From: Levilactobacillus fujinensis
Lineage (GTDB): Bacteria; Bacillota; Bacilli; Lactobacillales; Lactobacillaceae
Direction of reading: 5' to 3'
Length of the DNA: 60,557 bases
Assembly (NCBI RefSeq): GCF_003946335.1
Contig: NZ_RHNX01000017.1
Span: forward strand, 1-60,557
Positions 18,025-25,809 of this stretch are shown here, piece by piece; the first letter of the stretch is position 1, and each line of letters starts with the position of its first letter. The translations under genes were made by a program, and so were the position numbers. The notes below the pieces were generated by a model. That model was not told the DNA's origin. It did no database searches and saw only the letters and a list, made by a program, of their open reading frames with translations.

Positions 18025-20016
18025 ATGAAACGAATCGTAGCGGGCATTATTGCCCACGTTGATGCGGGGAAGACGACGTTATCCGAAGCATTACTTTACC
18101 GTGCTGGCGCCGTACGGCAGTTGGGACGGGTAGATAATGGTGATGCCTTTCTGGACTCGGACGACTTAGAAAAACAGCGCGGCATCACGATTTTCTCCCA
18201 CCAAGCCAGCCTACAACATGGTGATCTGGACTTAACGTTACTAGACACCCCGGGCCACGTGGATTTTGCTTCCCAAACAGAGCAGGTCTTCAGCGTCCTG
18301 GATTATGCCATCCTGGTGGTTTCGGCCACCGACGGCATTCAAGGGTACACGCGCACGCTCTGGCGCTTGCTGGCGCACTACCACGTGCCGACCTTTATCT
18401 TTGTAAATAAAATGGATGCACCGACTGCTGACCGCGCTGGCGTATTAGCCCAGCTGCAAGACGTCTTCTCAGCGGGGTGCATCGCATTTGGTGACGCCGA
18501 TGGAAACACCGCCATTCCGGCCGATGCGACCGAAGACATTGCCATGCAAAATGATGCGGTTCTTGAGCAGTATCTGGATAGTGGTGAATTGACCGACGAC
18601 GCAGTTCGCCAGATGATTCGACGGCGTGAAGTATTCCCCTGTTACTTTGGGGCGGCTTTGAAATTGGCGGGGGTCGACGCCTTTCTCGCGGGTTTGGAAC
18701 ATTGGACGCAAGCGACTGAATACGCGACTGACTTTGGCGCCAAGGTCTTTAAGATCTCCCACGATGACAAGGGCGAACGGCTGACGTGGTTGCGGTTGAC
18801 CGGGGGCCAGCTGGCCAACAAGGCCGTTATCTTAGGCGAACAAAAGGTTAATCAGCTCCGGGTCTACAACGGGACGAAGTTTACCATTCGCCAGTCAGTC
18901 ACGGCCGGCGAGGTCTGCGCGATTCCGAATTTAACGGACACGCACGCCGGTCAAGGACTTGGTACCGCGCAGGATGCGCCCAAGCCGGAGATTCAGCCCG
19001 TCCTGACCTATACGTTGGATCCGCAGGGCCATGATAGCCATGATTGTCTCCGTATTTTGCGGGAGCTGGAAGATGAGGATCCACAGTTGCACGTGACTTG
19101 GTCCAGTCATCTGCAGGAGATCCGGGTGCAGATCATGGGTGCCGTTCAGTTGGAAATTTTACAACAAATCTTACACGATCGTTTCCAGCTGGATGTCAGC
19201 TTTGGTGAGGGGAGTATTCTCTACAAGGAGACCATTTCTCGGCCAATCGAAGGTGTCGGTCACTTTGAACCGCTACGCCATTATGCGGAGGTACATTTGC
19301 TGATGCAGCCGGCACCACGCGGGAGTGGGTTAACGTTTGATGCCGACTGCTCCCTGGAGATTCTGGGGAAGAACTGGCAACATCAAGTGCTCTCTAACTT
19401 AGGCGCCAAGGAGCACCTCGGCGTTTTGACGGGCGCACCACTGACCGACGTAAAAATGACGTTGGTGACTGGTCGTGCCAGTATCGTCCATTCGGTCGGC
19501 GGCGACTTTCGCGAGGCAACGTGGCGGGCAGTTCGTCAGGGCCTAATGATGTTGCAACGGCAGCATGCCTGCCAATTATTAGAACCCTGGTATCAATTTC
19601 GGTTAGAGGTTGGTCAAGACCAAGTTGGGCGGGCTATGAATGACATTCAGCGGATGAGTGGTCGTTTTGATGCATCGGCCGAAGCGACGGCTACAGCGGG
19701 GATGACGACGTTGACGGGGACAGCACCCGTTAGCGAGATGCAGGACTACTCGCAGGAGGTTCAGGCTTACACGCATGGTCAGGGACAGTTGGAATGTCTG
19801 GTCGATGGCTACCGGCCATGCCACAACGCCGCGGAGGTCGTAGCGGGCGCGGATTATGATCCCGTGGGCGACCTAGATAATACGCCAGGTTCCGTCTTCT
19901 GTGCGCATGGCGCTGGCTATCCGGTGCCATGGGACGATGTGCCAGGGATGGCCCACGTAGAGTACGCGTATACGCCGGAAGCTTTGGCAGCGCTAAGACC
20001 GGAGACAGAGGACTAA
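18025..20016 (+). CDS. TetM/EF-G-like translational GTPase, 663 aa
   Basis: All GTPase motifs are present: AHVDAGKTT (10-18), RGIT (52-55), DTPGH (74-78) and NKMD (128-131). The domain layout is that of ribosomal protection proteins. However, the domain IV loop that in TetM/TetO carries the YSPVSTPADFR tip reads HSVGGDFRE here. The C-terminus has an extra HGAGYPVPWDDV block typical of a housekeeping TetM-like branch in Firmicutes. Tetracycline resistance is therefore doubtful, and a ribosome-rescue or stress translation factor is more likely. ATG 18025 has AAGGGAT upstream. It follows the unknown 516-aa gene by 16 bases. Confidence 0.87.
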   Translation: MKRIVAGIIAHVDAGKTTLSEALLYRAGAVRQLGRVDNGDAFLDSDDLEKQRGITIFSHQASLQHGDLDLTLLDTPGHVDFASQTEQVFSVLDYAILVVSATDGIQGYTRTLWRLLAHYHVPTFIFVNKMDAPTADRAGVLAQLQDVFSAGCIAFGDADGNTAIPADATEDIAMQNDAVLEQYLDSGELTDDAVRQMIRRREVFPCYFGAALKLAGVDAFLAGLEHWTQATEYATDFGAKVFKISHDDKGERLTWLRLTGGQLANKAVILGEQKVNQLRVYNGTKFTIRQSVTAGEVCAIPNLTDTHAGQGLGTAQDAPKPEIQPVLTYTLDPQGHDSHDCLRILRELEDEDPQLHVTWSSHLQEIRVQIMGAVQLEILQQILHDRFQLDVSFGEGSILYKETISRPIEGVGHFEPLRHYAEVHLLMQPAPRGSGLTFDADCSLEILGKNWQHQVLSNLGAKEHLGVLTGAPLTDVKMTLVTGRASIVHSVGGDFREATWRAVRQGLMMLQRQHACQLLEPWYQFRLEVGQDQVGRAMNDIQRMSGRFDASAEATATAGMTTLTGTAPVSEMQDYSQEVQAYTHGQGQLECLVDGYRPCHNAAEVVAGADYDPVGDLDNTPGSVFCAHGAGYPVPWDDVPGMAHVEYAYTPEALAALRPETED

Positions 20017-20075
20017 ATGAATTCGTTTAATAATTAATTATTAGCTATTAATCGCTAAAGACAACATTTAATAAC

Positions 20076-20113
20076 AAAAAAGGAGCCTGGGAAAAATCCC
20101 AGACTCCTTTTGT
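20076..20113. terminator. Bidirectional rho-independent terminator
   Basis: AAAGGAGCCTGGGA pairs with TCCCAGACTCCTTT. It is shared by the convergent GTPase and flavodoxin genes. The stem resembles the terminator part of the A-type repeats. Confidence 0.88.
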
Positions 20114-20123
20114 ACGTGTGCGG

Positions 20124-20591
20124 TTACTTTTTCTGTGCTTCCAGCCAGGTTTCCAGGCTAGAACTGTGGTCGATCAAGGTGTTGTAAATTTCAAATCCAG
20201 GTAGAATTGTGGCGTCAGGCGCTAGCTTACGGATACGGTCGACACTTTGGCCAAAGCCACTCCCACCATTCGTGCAAAAGGGGATGATATTCTTGCCACT
20301 CAAATCATGCGTGTCCAAGAAAGTACGGGACACGGCGGGCAGGTTGTTGCTCCAAATGGGGTAACCAAGGTAGATGGTGTCGTATGCGCTAGTATCTACC
20401 GTCGTTGAGAGGTCGGGACGTAGGTCGTTGTCGCGTTCCTGGTGCCACCGGGTCATCTTTTCTTCGAATGTGTCTGCGTAAGGTTCTGCTGGGATGAGCC
20501 GTTCAATCGGAAAATTAGTCGTTTCGGCTAACCGTTTCGCCACCGTTTCTGTATTGCCAGTGGTTGAAAAATAAACAATAAGTGCTGACAT
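20124..20591 (-). CDS. Flavodoxin-like protein, 155 aa
   Basis: The FMN phosphate-binding loop YFSTTGNTETVA (residues 7-18) and the GYPIWSNNLP loop typical of flavodoxin_4 proteins are present, with a predicted alpha/beta fold of normal length. It is cytoplasmic and likely an FMN-dependent electron carrier or quinone-type reductase. The start ATG has AAAGGAG seven bases upstream. A second flavodoxin lies at 57778. Confidence 0.88.
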   Translation of the reverse strand: MSALIVYFSTTGNTETVAKRLAETTNFPIERLIPAEPYADTFEEKMTRWHQERDNDLRPDLSTTVDTSAYDTIYLGYPIWSNNLPAVSRTFLDTHDLSGKNIIPFCTNGGSGFGQSVDRIRKLAPDATILPGFEIYNTLIDHSSSLETWLEAQKK

Positions 20592-20975
20592 ATAAAGTCT
20601 CCTTTACTTAAGTCATTTAAGTTGAATTAAATGTTCCAATAAATGCAAGGAGTGGTAACTAGTAACGGCATAACTAGGTAATCCTGTGATGCATTTTTGC
20701 ATACGGCTATCCAGAAAGCCACACTGATACCAGTCCACGCCATTTCAGGAGGGCGTGGCGTCATTAGCCGGTTTAGCACCAGTCAAAGACCACGTTGCTT
20801 CATTCTCATAGTACAACATTATCAGCGGATAAGCCAAAAAAACTCGGACGATTTCCGTTTTTTGAGACCTAATGACTAACTAAGTAGCTGAGTACTGAGT
20901 TAGTCAAACGCGGCGATTAGGGGATTGGCCGTCTGTTGACGACTAATAGTTAAGGGCTGGGAAAAATTTTATGCG
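20592..20975. other. Intergenic, no convincing gene
   Basis: It contains the flavodoxin promoter region and small repeats such as ATGCATTTTTGCAT at about 20691-20705. A 60-codon plus-strand frame at 20697 lacks a ribosome binding site and is not supported. Confidence 0.4.
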
Positions 20976-20977
20976 GG

Positions 20978-21236
20978 CAAAAAGAGTCTAGGACGAACCC
21001 CAGACTCTTTTGGTATCTCCGAATTTACATTGCTAAAATGTGGGATAAGAGGCAGCTGACTCCGCTTAAAACTGCTAGCTGAAGGTTGAAAGTCAAAATG
21101 CTTATTCTACTCTTGCAACCGTAGAAATTGTCACCGCTAAATTAGTGGTACTGGTCGCACTCCGGCTGCCAGGGATTCCGCTGGCTGTGGGGAACGCTTC
21201 CAGCTCGCCAGCTAATCGCCTTTTATCCCACTCTCT
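20978..21236 (-). repeat. A-type repeat with a B core, reverse orientation
   Basis: Read on the minus strand it starts nine bases after the SDR stop with the A head (GAGAGTGGGATAAAAGGCGA). It then holds a B core and ends with the A tail (GTCAGCTGCC, TAAATTCGGAGATACC) and a terminator hairpin (AAAAGAGTCT/AGACTCTTTT, 20979-21012). It therefore doubles as the 3' end of the SDR transcript. Confidence 0.88.
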
Positions 21237-21244
21237 CGGTGTCA

Positions 21245-22249
21245 TTAGCGTTCGGTTAGGCTGTCAACGGCCGCTAACACGGCATCCGTGGCGCTACTGA
21301 TCGGCTGCCAGCCAAGGAGCGTCCGTGCGCGTTGGTTGCTCACGTTGTGATTGAGTCGCATCATCAAGCCGACCTCTTTGATCTGCTGGCTAAAGGGTGT
21401 GAGGCTTCGGACCAGCCAAGTTGGCAGTAAATGGCGTGTCAGCCCAGTGAGCGCCGGGCGGTTTGTCCGAATAGCTGTTAACATTTCTCGTGCCGTAATG
21501 GGGGTGTCGGCGACTGCTAAGATTCGTTTGCCCGCTGCGGTCGGGGTGGTCATCGCTAGAACGTGGATCGCGGCCACGTCGCGGACATCGACGACATTGA
21601 CCGTGAAGTTTGGGGTAGGTTGTCCCGCGAGTAGTCGTTTGACCAGTCCAAAGCTACCGCTGACGTGGGTACCCAACGCCGGTCCCAACATAGCGCCGGC
21701 GTTGACCGTGACTAGTTCCAACTGCGGATGTTTGGCAGCAAAGGCCCAAGCTTGCTGTTCGGCCACTAACTTGGACTGTTCATAGGGAGATAAGCCGGGT
21801 TGTTCCGGGTCCGTCCAGTCCGCTTCGGTCACAGCTCCGGTATGGTCGAAGCGACTAAAGCCCACGGCCCCTAAATTAGCAGTCATAATGACCCGCCGAA
21901 CATGGGCAGTGACCGCAGCCTCCAGGATCCGCAGGGTGCCACTAGTCGCTACTGAGGTCGTGGTGTCAGTCACCGTCTCGCCGTTGACAAAGACCGGTGC
22001 GGCGACACTCATCACGGTATCGATGCCGGCCATAGCGCTCTGCCAGCCGGCAGCTTGTGTTAAGTCGGCCGCAACGAATGTGAGATTATGCAAATGGGGT
22101 GTTTGGGCGGCGGCTAAAGTATCACGAACGGTCTCGACTTGCGTCAATGTGCGCAGGGTAGCCCGCACCTGGTAACCTTGTGTCAGTAAATTTTGGATGA
22201 TGTGTAAGGCTAAAAAGCCGTTACCACCAGTAACGAGCACAGTCTTCAT
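21245..22249 (-). CDS. Extended SDR NAD(P)-dependent reductase/epimerase-like protein, 334 aa
   Basis: The Rossmann motif TGGNGFLA at 7-14 and the catalytic YEQSK (about 155-159) mark an extended short-chain dehydrogenase related to dihydroflavonol/aldehyde reductases. It likely reduces an aldehyde or ketone with NADPH. It is divergent from a MerR regulator, and its promoter has a 19-bp spacer holding a dyad, so it is almost certainly the MerR target. A paralogue lies at 55164. The start ATG has AAGGAG upstream, and the gene ends directly at an A-type repeat with a terminator. Confidence 0.87.
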   Translation of the reverse strand: MKTVLVTGGNGFLALHIIQNLLTQGYQVRATLRTLTQVETVRDTLAAAQTPHLHNLTFVAADLTQAAGWQSAMAGIDTVMSVAAPVFVNGETVTDTTTSVATSGTLRILEAAVTAHVRRVIMTANLGAVGFSRFDHTGAVTEADWTDPEQPGLSPYEQSKLVAEQQAWAFAAKHPQLELVTVNAGAMLGPALGTHVSGSFGLVKRLLAGQPTPNFTVNVVDVRDVAAIHVLAMTTPTAAGKRILAVADTPITAREMLTAIRTNRPALTGLTRHLLPTWLVRSLTPFSQQIKEVGLMMRLNHNVSNQRARTLLGWQPISSATDAVLAAVDSLTER

Positions 22250-22312
22250 TGAAATTCTCCTTGGTTAGTCTTTTAATTGGTCAAACATAGCTGAATCAGT
22301 TATGATAGGTTC

Positions 22313-22343
22313 AGCATAAACCCTCGACCTAACTCCAGGGCAA
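22313..22343 (-). promoter_or_regulatory. MerR-type promoter of the SDR gene
   Basis: On the minus strand, TTGCCC (-35) and TATGCT (-10) are separated by 19 bp instead of 17. A dyad (CCCTGGA then TCGAGGG, six bases between) fills the spacer. This is the classic layout for MerR activators that twist DNA. The divergent MerR gene starts 19 bases away. Confidence 0.82.
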
Positions 22344-22361
22344 GCCGTAGGAGGAAAAAAT

Positions 22362-22796
22362 ATGATTTATACCATTAAAGCCGTGGCGGAGAAGACCCAA
22401 TTGTCGATCGATACCCTCCGCTATTACGATAAGGAAGGGCTGTTGCCGTTTGTGAGTCGCAATCGCTCGGGCTACCGCGCGTTTACCGACGGCGATTTAC
22501 GATTGCTGAAGACCATCACCTGTTTGAAGAATACCGGGATGAAGTTGCGCGAGATTCGCCAGTACATTGCCTACGTCATGCAGGGGCCTAGTAGTGTGCC
22601 ACAACGGCAAGCTATGTTGACCGCACACCGGGCGACTATTTTGGCTGAACAACAACGTGTTCTCGCGAATCTTAAGGAACTCGATATGAAGCTAGATATT
22701 TACAATTCGCCACAGGCTACCGAATTGATCACGGTCGAGCGCGCATACGCCAAGGCTGAGAAGGTAGCCAATGGTTTGCAGGACCCATATCAATAA
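22362..22796 (+). CDS. MerR-family transcriptional regulator, 144 aa
   Basis: The N-terminal winged helix (TIKAVAEKTQLSIDTLRYYD) and the GLLPF/RNRSGYR wing are typical, followed by a coiled-coil dimer region and a short C-terminus without metal-binding Cys. Regulators like this usually sense aldehydes or other small organics rather than metals. It has AGGAGG upstream. It is divergent from the SDR gene with a MerR-type promoter between, and pepI follows 15 bases downstream. Confidence 0.88.
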   Translation: MIYTIKAVAEKTQLSIDTLRYYDKEGLLPFVSRNRSGYRAFTDGDLRLLKTITCLKNTGMKLREIRQYIAYVMQGPSSVPQRQAMLTAHRATILAEQQRVLANLKELDMKLDIYNSPQATELITVERAYAKAEKVANGLQDPYQ

Positions 22797-22811
22797 GATA
22801 GAGGCGTAACG

Positions 22812-23696
22812 GTGAAAATCCAAGAAGGCTTCATGCCATTTGGCCAGTACCAAACGTACTATCGCGTCGTAGGCGACTTAGCTGCGGAACAAGTGCCCTT
22901 ACTGTTGTTGCATGGCGGACCGGGGTCAACGCACAACTATTTTGAGGCGTTCGATCGGCTTACGGAACAAACTGGGCGGCCAGTCGTGATGTACGATCAG
23001 CTGGGTTGCGGACGCTCCTCACGGCCAGATGACCCCAAGCTGTGGCAAGCGGCGACCTGGGTGGAAGAACTAGAGACGTTGCGGGCTTACCTGGGACTTG
23101 AGCGCGTCCACTTGCTCGGTCAATCCTGGGGTGGGATGCTGGCAATCATTTATCTGTGTGACCACCATCCGGCCGGCATTCAGAGTTTGATTCTGGCTAG
23201 CACATTGTCATCTGCAAAATTGTGGGCGCAGGAACAACACCGGTTGATTCGACTCATGTCGCCAGCGGATCAGCAAGCTATCGCGACAGCGGAGGTCACT
23301 GGGGACTTCACCCGTCCCGCCTATCTAGCGGCCAATCAACGATTCATGGAAGCTCATGCGGCGGGACCGGTGACGGCGAAATTACCAGATTTTTTACGAC
23401 GACCGAAGCAAGCTGGAACGGTCGCCTATAACACGGCCTGGGGACCAAATGAATATTGCCCGACCGGAACTTTGAAGGCGTACGACTATACGACGAAATT
23501 AGACCAAATAACGGTGCCAACGCTGGTTACGAGTGGGACTAACGATCTCTGTACACCACTGGTCGCGAAGACGATGGTCGATCAGCTACCAAATGCTGAA
23601 TGGACGTTGTTTGCCCGCAGTCGGCATATGGCGTTCATTGATGAAGCAACGACCTATCGTGAGCGACTGACGCGGTGGTTGCGGGAAAATGAGTAA
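22812..23696 (+). CDS. pepI: Proline iminopeptidase-family alpha/beta hydrolase, 294 aa
   Basis: The oxyanion motif HGGPG (34-38), nucleophile elbow GQSWGG (Ser 105), Asp in the TNDLCTP segment (about 245) and His near RSRHMAF (about 273) form a full catalytic set. The 294-residue length equals lactobacillar PepI. It would release N-terminal proline from small peptides in the cytoplasm. The start is GTG 22812 with GAGGCG upstream. It is in an operon with the MerR gene. Substrate could differ from proline peptides, since this family also holds other hydrolases. Confidence 0.82.
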   Translation: MKIQEGFMPFGQYQTYYRVVGDLAAEQVPLLLLHGGPGSTHNYFEAFDRLTEQTGRPVVMYDQLGCGRSSRPDDPKLWQAATWVEELETLRAYLGLERVHLLGQSWGGMLAIIYLCDHHPAGIQSLILASTLSSAKLWAQEQHRLIRLMSPADQQAIATAEVTGDFTRPAYLAANQRFMEAHAAGPVTAKLPDFLRRPKQAGTVAYNTAWGPNEYCPTGTLKAYDYTTKLDQITVPTLVTSGTNDLCTPLVAKTMVDQLPNAEWTLFARSRHMAFIDEATTYRERLTRWLRENE

Positions 23697-23700
23697 AGAA

Positions 23701-23880
23701 AGAGTGGGACAAAAGGCGATTAGCTGGCGAGCATTAAGGCTAATAACCAAATAATCCCGGTCTTGGGTTATTTGGTTATCAGTTTTAAGCGGAGTCAGCT
23801 GCCTTTTGTCCCACGTTTCAGCAATGTAAATTCGGAGATACCAAAAGAGTCTGGGGTTTGTTCCAGACTCTTTTGGTGGA
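23701..23880 (+). repeat. A-type repeat with palindromic core, forward orientation
   Basis: It begins five bases after the pepI stop. The first 110 bases form one long imperfect hairpin, from GTGGGACAAAAGGC to GCCTTTTGTCCCAC with ATAACCAAATAATCC near the tip. Then comes a constant tail (GTTTCAGCAATGTAAATTCG) and a terminator hairpin at 23843-23876. Confidence 0.92.
23843..23876 (+). terminator. Terminator at the end of the A-type repeat
   Basis: AAAAGAGTCTGG pairs with CCAGACTCTTTT, with a short loop. Confidence 0.88.
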
Positions 23881-23885
23881 CAAAA

Positions 23886-23901
23886 TGTTTCATGTGGAAC
23901 A
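23886..23901. promoter_or_regulatory. parS-like site 3 (weak)
   Basis: TGTTTCATGTGGAACA has two differences from the parS consensus. It lies right after an A-repeat terminator. Confidence 0.55.
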
Positions 23902-23944
23902 ATTTTTCAGTTTTCTATTGAAAATGAAAACGATGGGGGTCGGG

Positions 23945-24152
23945 GATTCCGGCTTACATCGTGGGATGACTTGGGAGAATGCATGAGCTTGCAGGCGAGC
24001 CGGAAGTCCGTTCTTTGGCTGGAAGCATTCCCCCACAGCAAGCAGAATCCCTGGCCGCCGGAGTGCGACGGGCTCAACTCGTTTAGCGGTGACAACGCGT
24101 ACTGTCGTAAGAGTCACATGAACATTTTAACTTTCAGCTTTCAAGCCTTAGC
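23945..24152 (+). repeat. B-type intergenic repeat with leader, forward orientation
   Basis: CGAGCCGGAAGTCCGTTCTT, CCGCCGGAGTGCGAC, TTTAGCGGTGACAACG and AACATTTTAACTTTCAGC define the B consensus. The leader GTGGGATGACTTGGGAGA matches the head of the element at 25629. Confidence 0.85.
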
Positions 24153-24168
24153 TTTTAACCTTTTAGGG

Positions 24169-24609
24169 CTAAAGGTCACTAGCGTTTTGCATCATCCGTT
24201 CCATGACTTGTGCCAGCGTGTCGAGGTCGGTTTGTGGAATGCCTGCGGTGACTTGCTCGCGAAAGGCCTCCGCGAGAGGAATGGTCTGTGCCAAGAGGTC
24301 ACTTCCGGCAGGCGTCAAGGTCAACAAGCGCTCGCGGCGGTCATGTGCGCTGACCGTAACCGTGATGAGCCTGGCCAGGTTCAACTGATTGACGATTTTA
24401 ACCATGCTGGGCCCGGTAATACCAATCAGGTTGGCGAGGTCACGTTGATTGGGCTGTTCCTGCTGATCGATGTAGTAGAGAGCCATCCAGGCGCTGCGAT
24501 TCAAGCCCATGGGTGCCATGACATCGTTAAATTTATTGGAGAACAGCTTACTGCTGCGGGACGTAATGCACATGATGCAGCTATCTAAATCAAATTGGGA
24601 CGTGGCCAT
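24169..24609 (-). CDS. MarR-family regulator with N-terminal CxxC, 146 aa
   Basis: This is a winged-helix MarR protein (QRDLANLIGITGPSMVKIVNQ and the DRRERLLTLTPAG wing). Cys 11 and Cys 14 in its N-terminus (CIMC) could serve as a redox switch, as in OhrR-like regulators. It is divergent from two osmC genes. A perfect 16-bp palindrome overlaps their -35 box, so it is most likely their repressor, relieved by peroxide or thiol stress. The start ATG has a weak GAGGT ribosome binding site. Confidence 0.87.
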   Translation of the reverse strand: MATSQFDLDSCIMCITSRSSKLFSNKFNDVMAPMGLNRSAWMALYYIDQQEQPNQRDLANLIGITGPSMVKIVNQLNLARLITVTVSAHDRRERLLTLTPAGSDLLAQTIPLAEAFREQVTAGIPQTDLDTLAQVMERMMQNASDL

Positions 24610-24667
24610 GGCCGTACACCTACCTCATAACTTTTTTTACATTATACCATTTTTTAAGCGAAAATAG

Positions 24668-24728
24668 ATAGTTAGCTAACTATTGACTTTGCTCAGTATT
24701 TCATTATACTGGGGATATAAGCGCTTAT
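24668..24728 (+). promoter_or_regulatory. osmC promoter with MarR operator
   Basis: The perfect palindrome ATAGTTAGCTAACTAT (24668-24683) overlaps TTGACT (-35, 24683-24688). A 16-bp spacer leads to TATACT (-10, 24705-24710). A second palindrome ATAAGCGCTTAT lies at 24717-24728 around the start of transcription. Confidence 0.82.
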
Positions 24729-24755
24729 CACATTTCGCAATAGGGGGCTACACTG

Positions 24756-25193
24756 ATGGAACGTTATCAAGCTTCAGCCAGAAAAACTGATGCCAGTCTG
24801 CAAGTCGATGTTCATTCCCGAGGTATCCATACCACGATTGATGAGCCGGCTAGTCTGGGCGGTGGCAATACGGGGATGAATCCAGTTGAACTGGTACTCT
24901 CTGCCTTGGGGACCTCGCTGCAGGAAACGGCAGCGGATCTCGCAGTTAACGACAAATTCAACTATGAACAAATGACGGTCAATCTCGAGGGTGATTTGGA
25001 CGCAGCGGGCTTTATGGGCGATCCAGATATCCGCAATGGATTTCAAGAGATTCGCTATAACTTACAATTTAAAACTAAAGAGACGCAGGCTGCGTGTGAC
25101 CAATTTGCCGACCAGATCGAAGCTAACTGTCCGGTAAAGGACATGCTGAGTAACGGGGTCACTATCGCGCTTGACCAAGTTGAAATCGTGTAA
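24756..25193 (+). CDS. OsmC-family protein lacking one of the two active Cys, 145 aa
   Basis: It has the OsmC/Ohr fold pattern with GMNPVELVLSALG. The position of the first (peroxidatic) Cys is Ser 54 (LGTSLQE), while the second Cys 125 (NCPVKD) is kept. OsmC/Ohr proteins reduce organic hydroperoxides using both thiols, so this copy probably cannot run the full cycle and may bind or sense substrates. It lies 14 bases before a second osmC gene in the same operon under a MarR-type operator. Confidence 0.85.
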   Translation: MERYQASARKTDASLQVDVHSRGIHTTIDEPASLGGGNTGMNPVELVLSALGTSLQETAADLAVNDKFNYEQMTVNLEGDLDAAGFMGDPDIRNGFQEIRYNLQFKTKETQAACDQFADQIEANCPVKDMLSNGVTIALDQVEIV

Positions 25194-25207
25194 AGGGGGA
25201 ACTGAAC

Positions 25208-25621
25208 ATGGCAATGGAGACGTTCAAAGTTAAAGTGACGGGCACGGATCGACCAAAAGCATACCAAGCGGCCGTTCGTGATTTCAAGGTCAACTTCGCT
25301 ACGGATTCGCCGGCAACGGTCGGCTCCCATGAAGCGATTTTACAGGCACTAGGTGCGTGTGAAGCCATCGTAATGGCCTCATTTAAGAAGCAGCAAAACT
25401 TTACTTACCGTGATTTTTATTACACCCTGGAAGGCCGAAAAGCCGACGATTCGCAACGGCTGGGACTAGATAGAATCGGGGTTGCCGTTCATTTTAATAC
25501 GGATGAAAATAAGCAGAAGTGTCATGAATTCATGGAATTTGCCGAGAACACCTGTCCCGTGATGGATAATTTGACCAATACCGTACCGGTTAAGCGGACT
25601 GGGGTTACGGTGGTTGGGTAG
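25208..25621 (+). CDS. OsmC-family peroxiredoxin-like protein, 137 aa
   Basis: Both active cysteines are present: Cys 51 (LGACEAIV) and Cys 116 (NTCPVMD). The protein should reduce organic peroxides or related thiol-reactive compounds. GGGGGA precedes the ATG. It is the second gene of the two-gene operon and is only distantly similar to the first, so the pair is not a recent duplication. The stop is followed after seven bases by an A/B mosaic repeat and a terminator. Confidence 0.87.
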   Translation: MAMETFKVKVTGTDRPKAYQAAVRDFKVNFATDSPATVGSHEAILQALGACEAIVMASFKKQQNFTYRDFYYTLEGRKADDSQRLGLDRIGVAVHFNTDENKQKCHEFMEFAENTCPVMDNLTNTVPVKRTGVTVVG

Positions 25622-25628
25622 CTGGAAC

Positions 25629-25797
25629 GAGAGTGGGATGACCTGGGAGACGCCTGAACTTGTCGGCTTTCAGGTGAGCCGGAAGCCCGTTCTTTGGCTG
25701 GAGGCGTTCCCCCACAGGCTACCTTTTGTCCCCCGTTTCAGTAATGTAAATTCGGAGATACAAAAGGAGTCTGGGGCAACCCCCAGACTCCTTTTTG
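25629..25797 (+). repeat. A-type repeat with a shortened B core, forward orientation
   Basis: The head GAGAGTGGGATGACCTGGGA starts seven bases after the osmC stop. The core contains GAGCCGGAAGCCCGTTCTTT, and the tail has CCGTTTCAGTAATGTAAATT and a terminator (AAAAGGAGTCTGGGG, 25762-25796). Confidence 0.88.
25762..25797. terminator. Terminator at the end of the A-type repeat
   Basis: AAAAGGAGTCTGGGG pairs with CCCCAGACTCCTTTTT. It also serves the convergent yhgE-like gene. Confidence 0.9.
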
Positions 25798-25809
25798 AGA
25801 TGCTGGTAC

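Noticed and set aside
18025-20016. Tetracycline resistance gene tetM/tetO
   Set aside because: GTPase and domain layout fit, but the domain IV tip motif of protection proteins is absent, and the neighbours are chromosomal. Annotated as TetM-like only.
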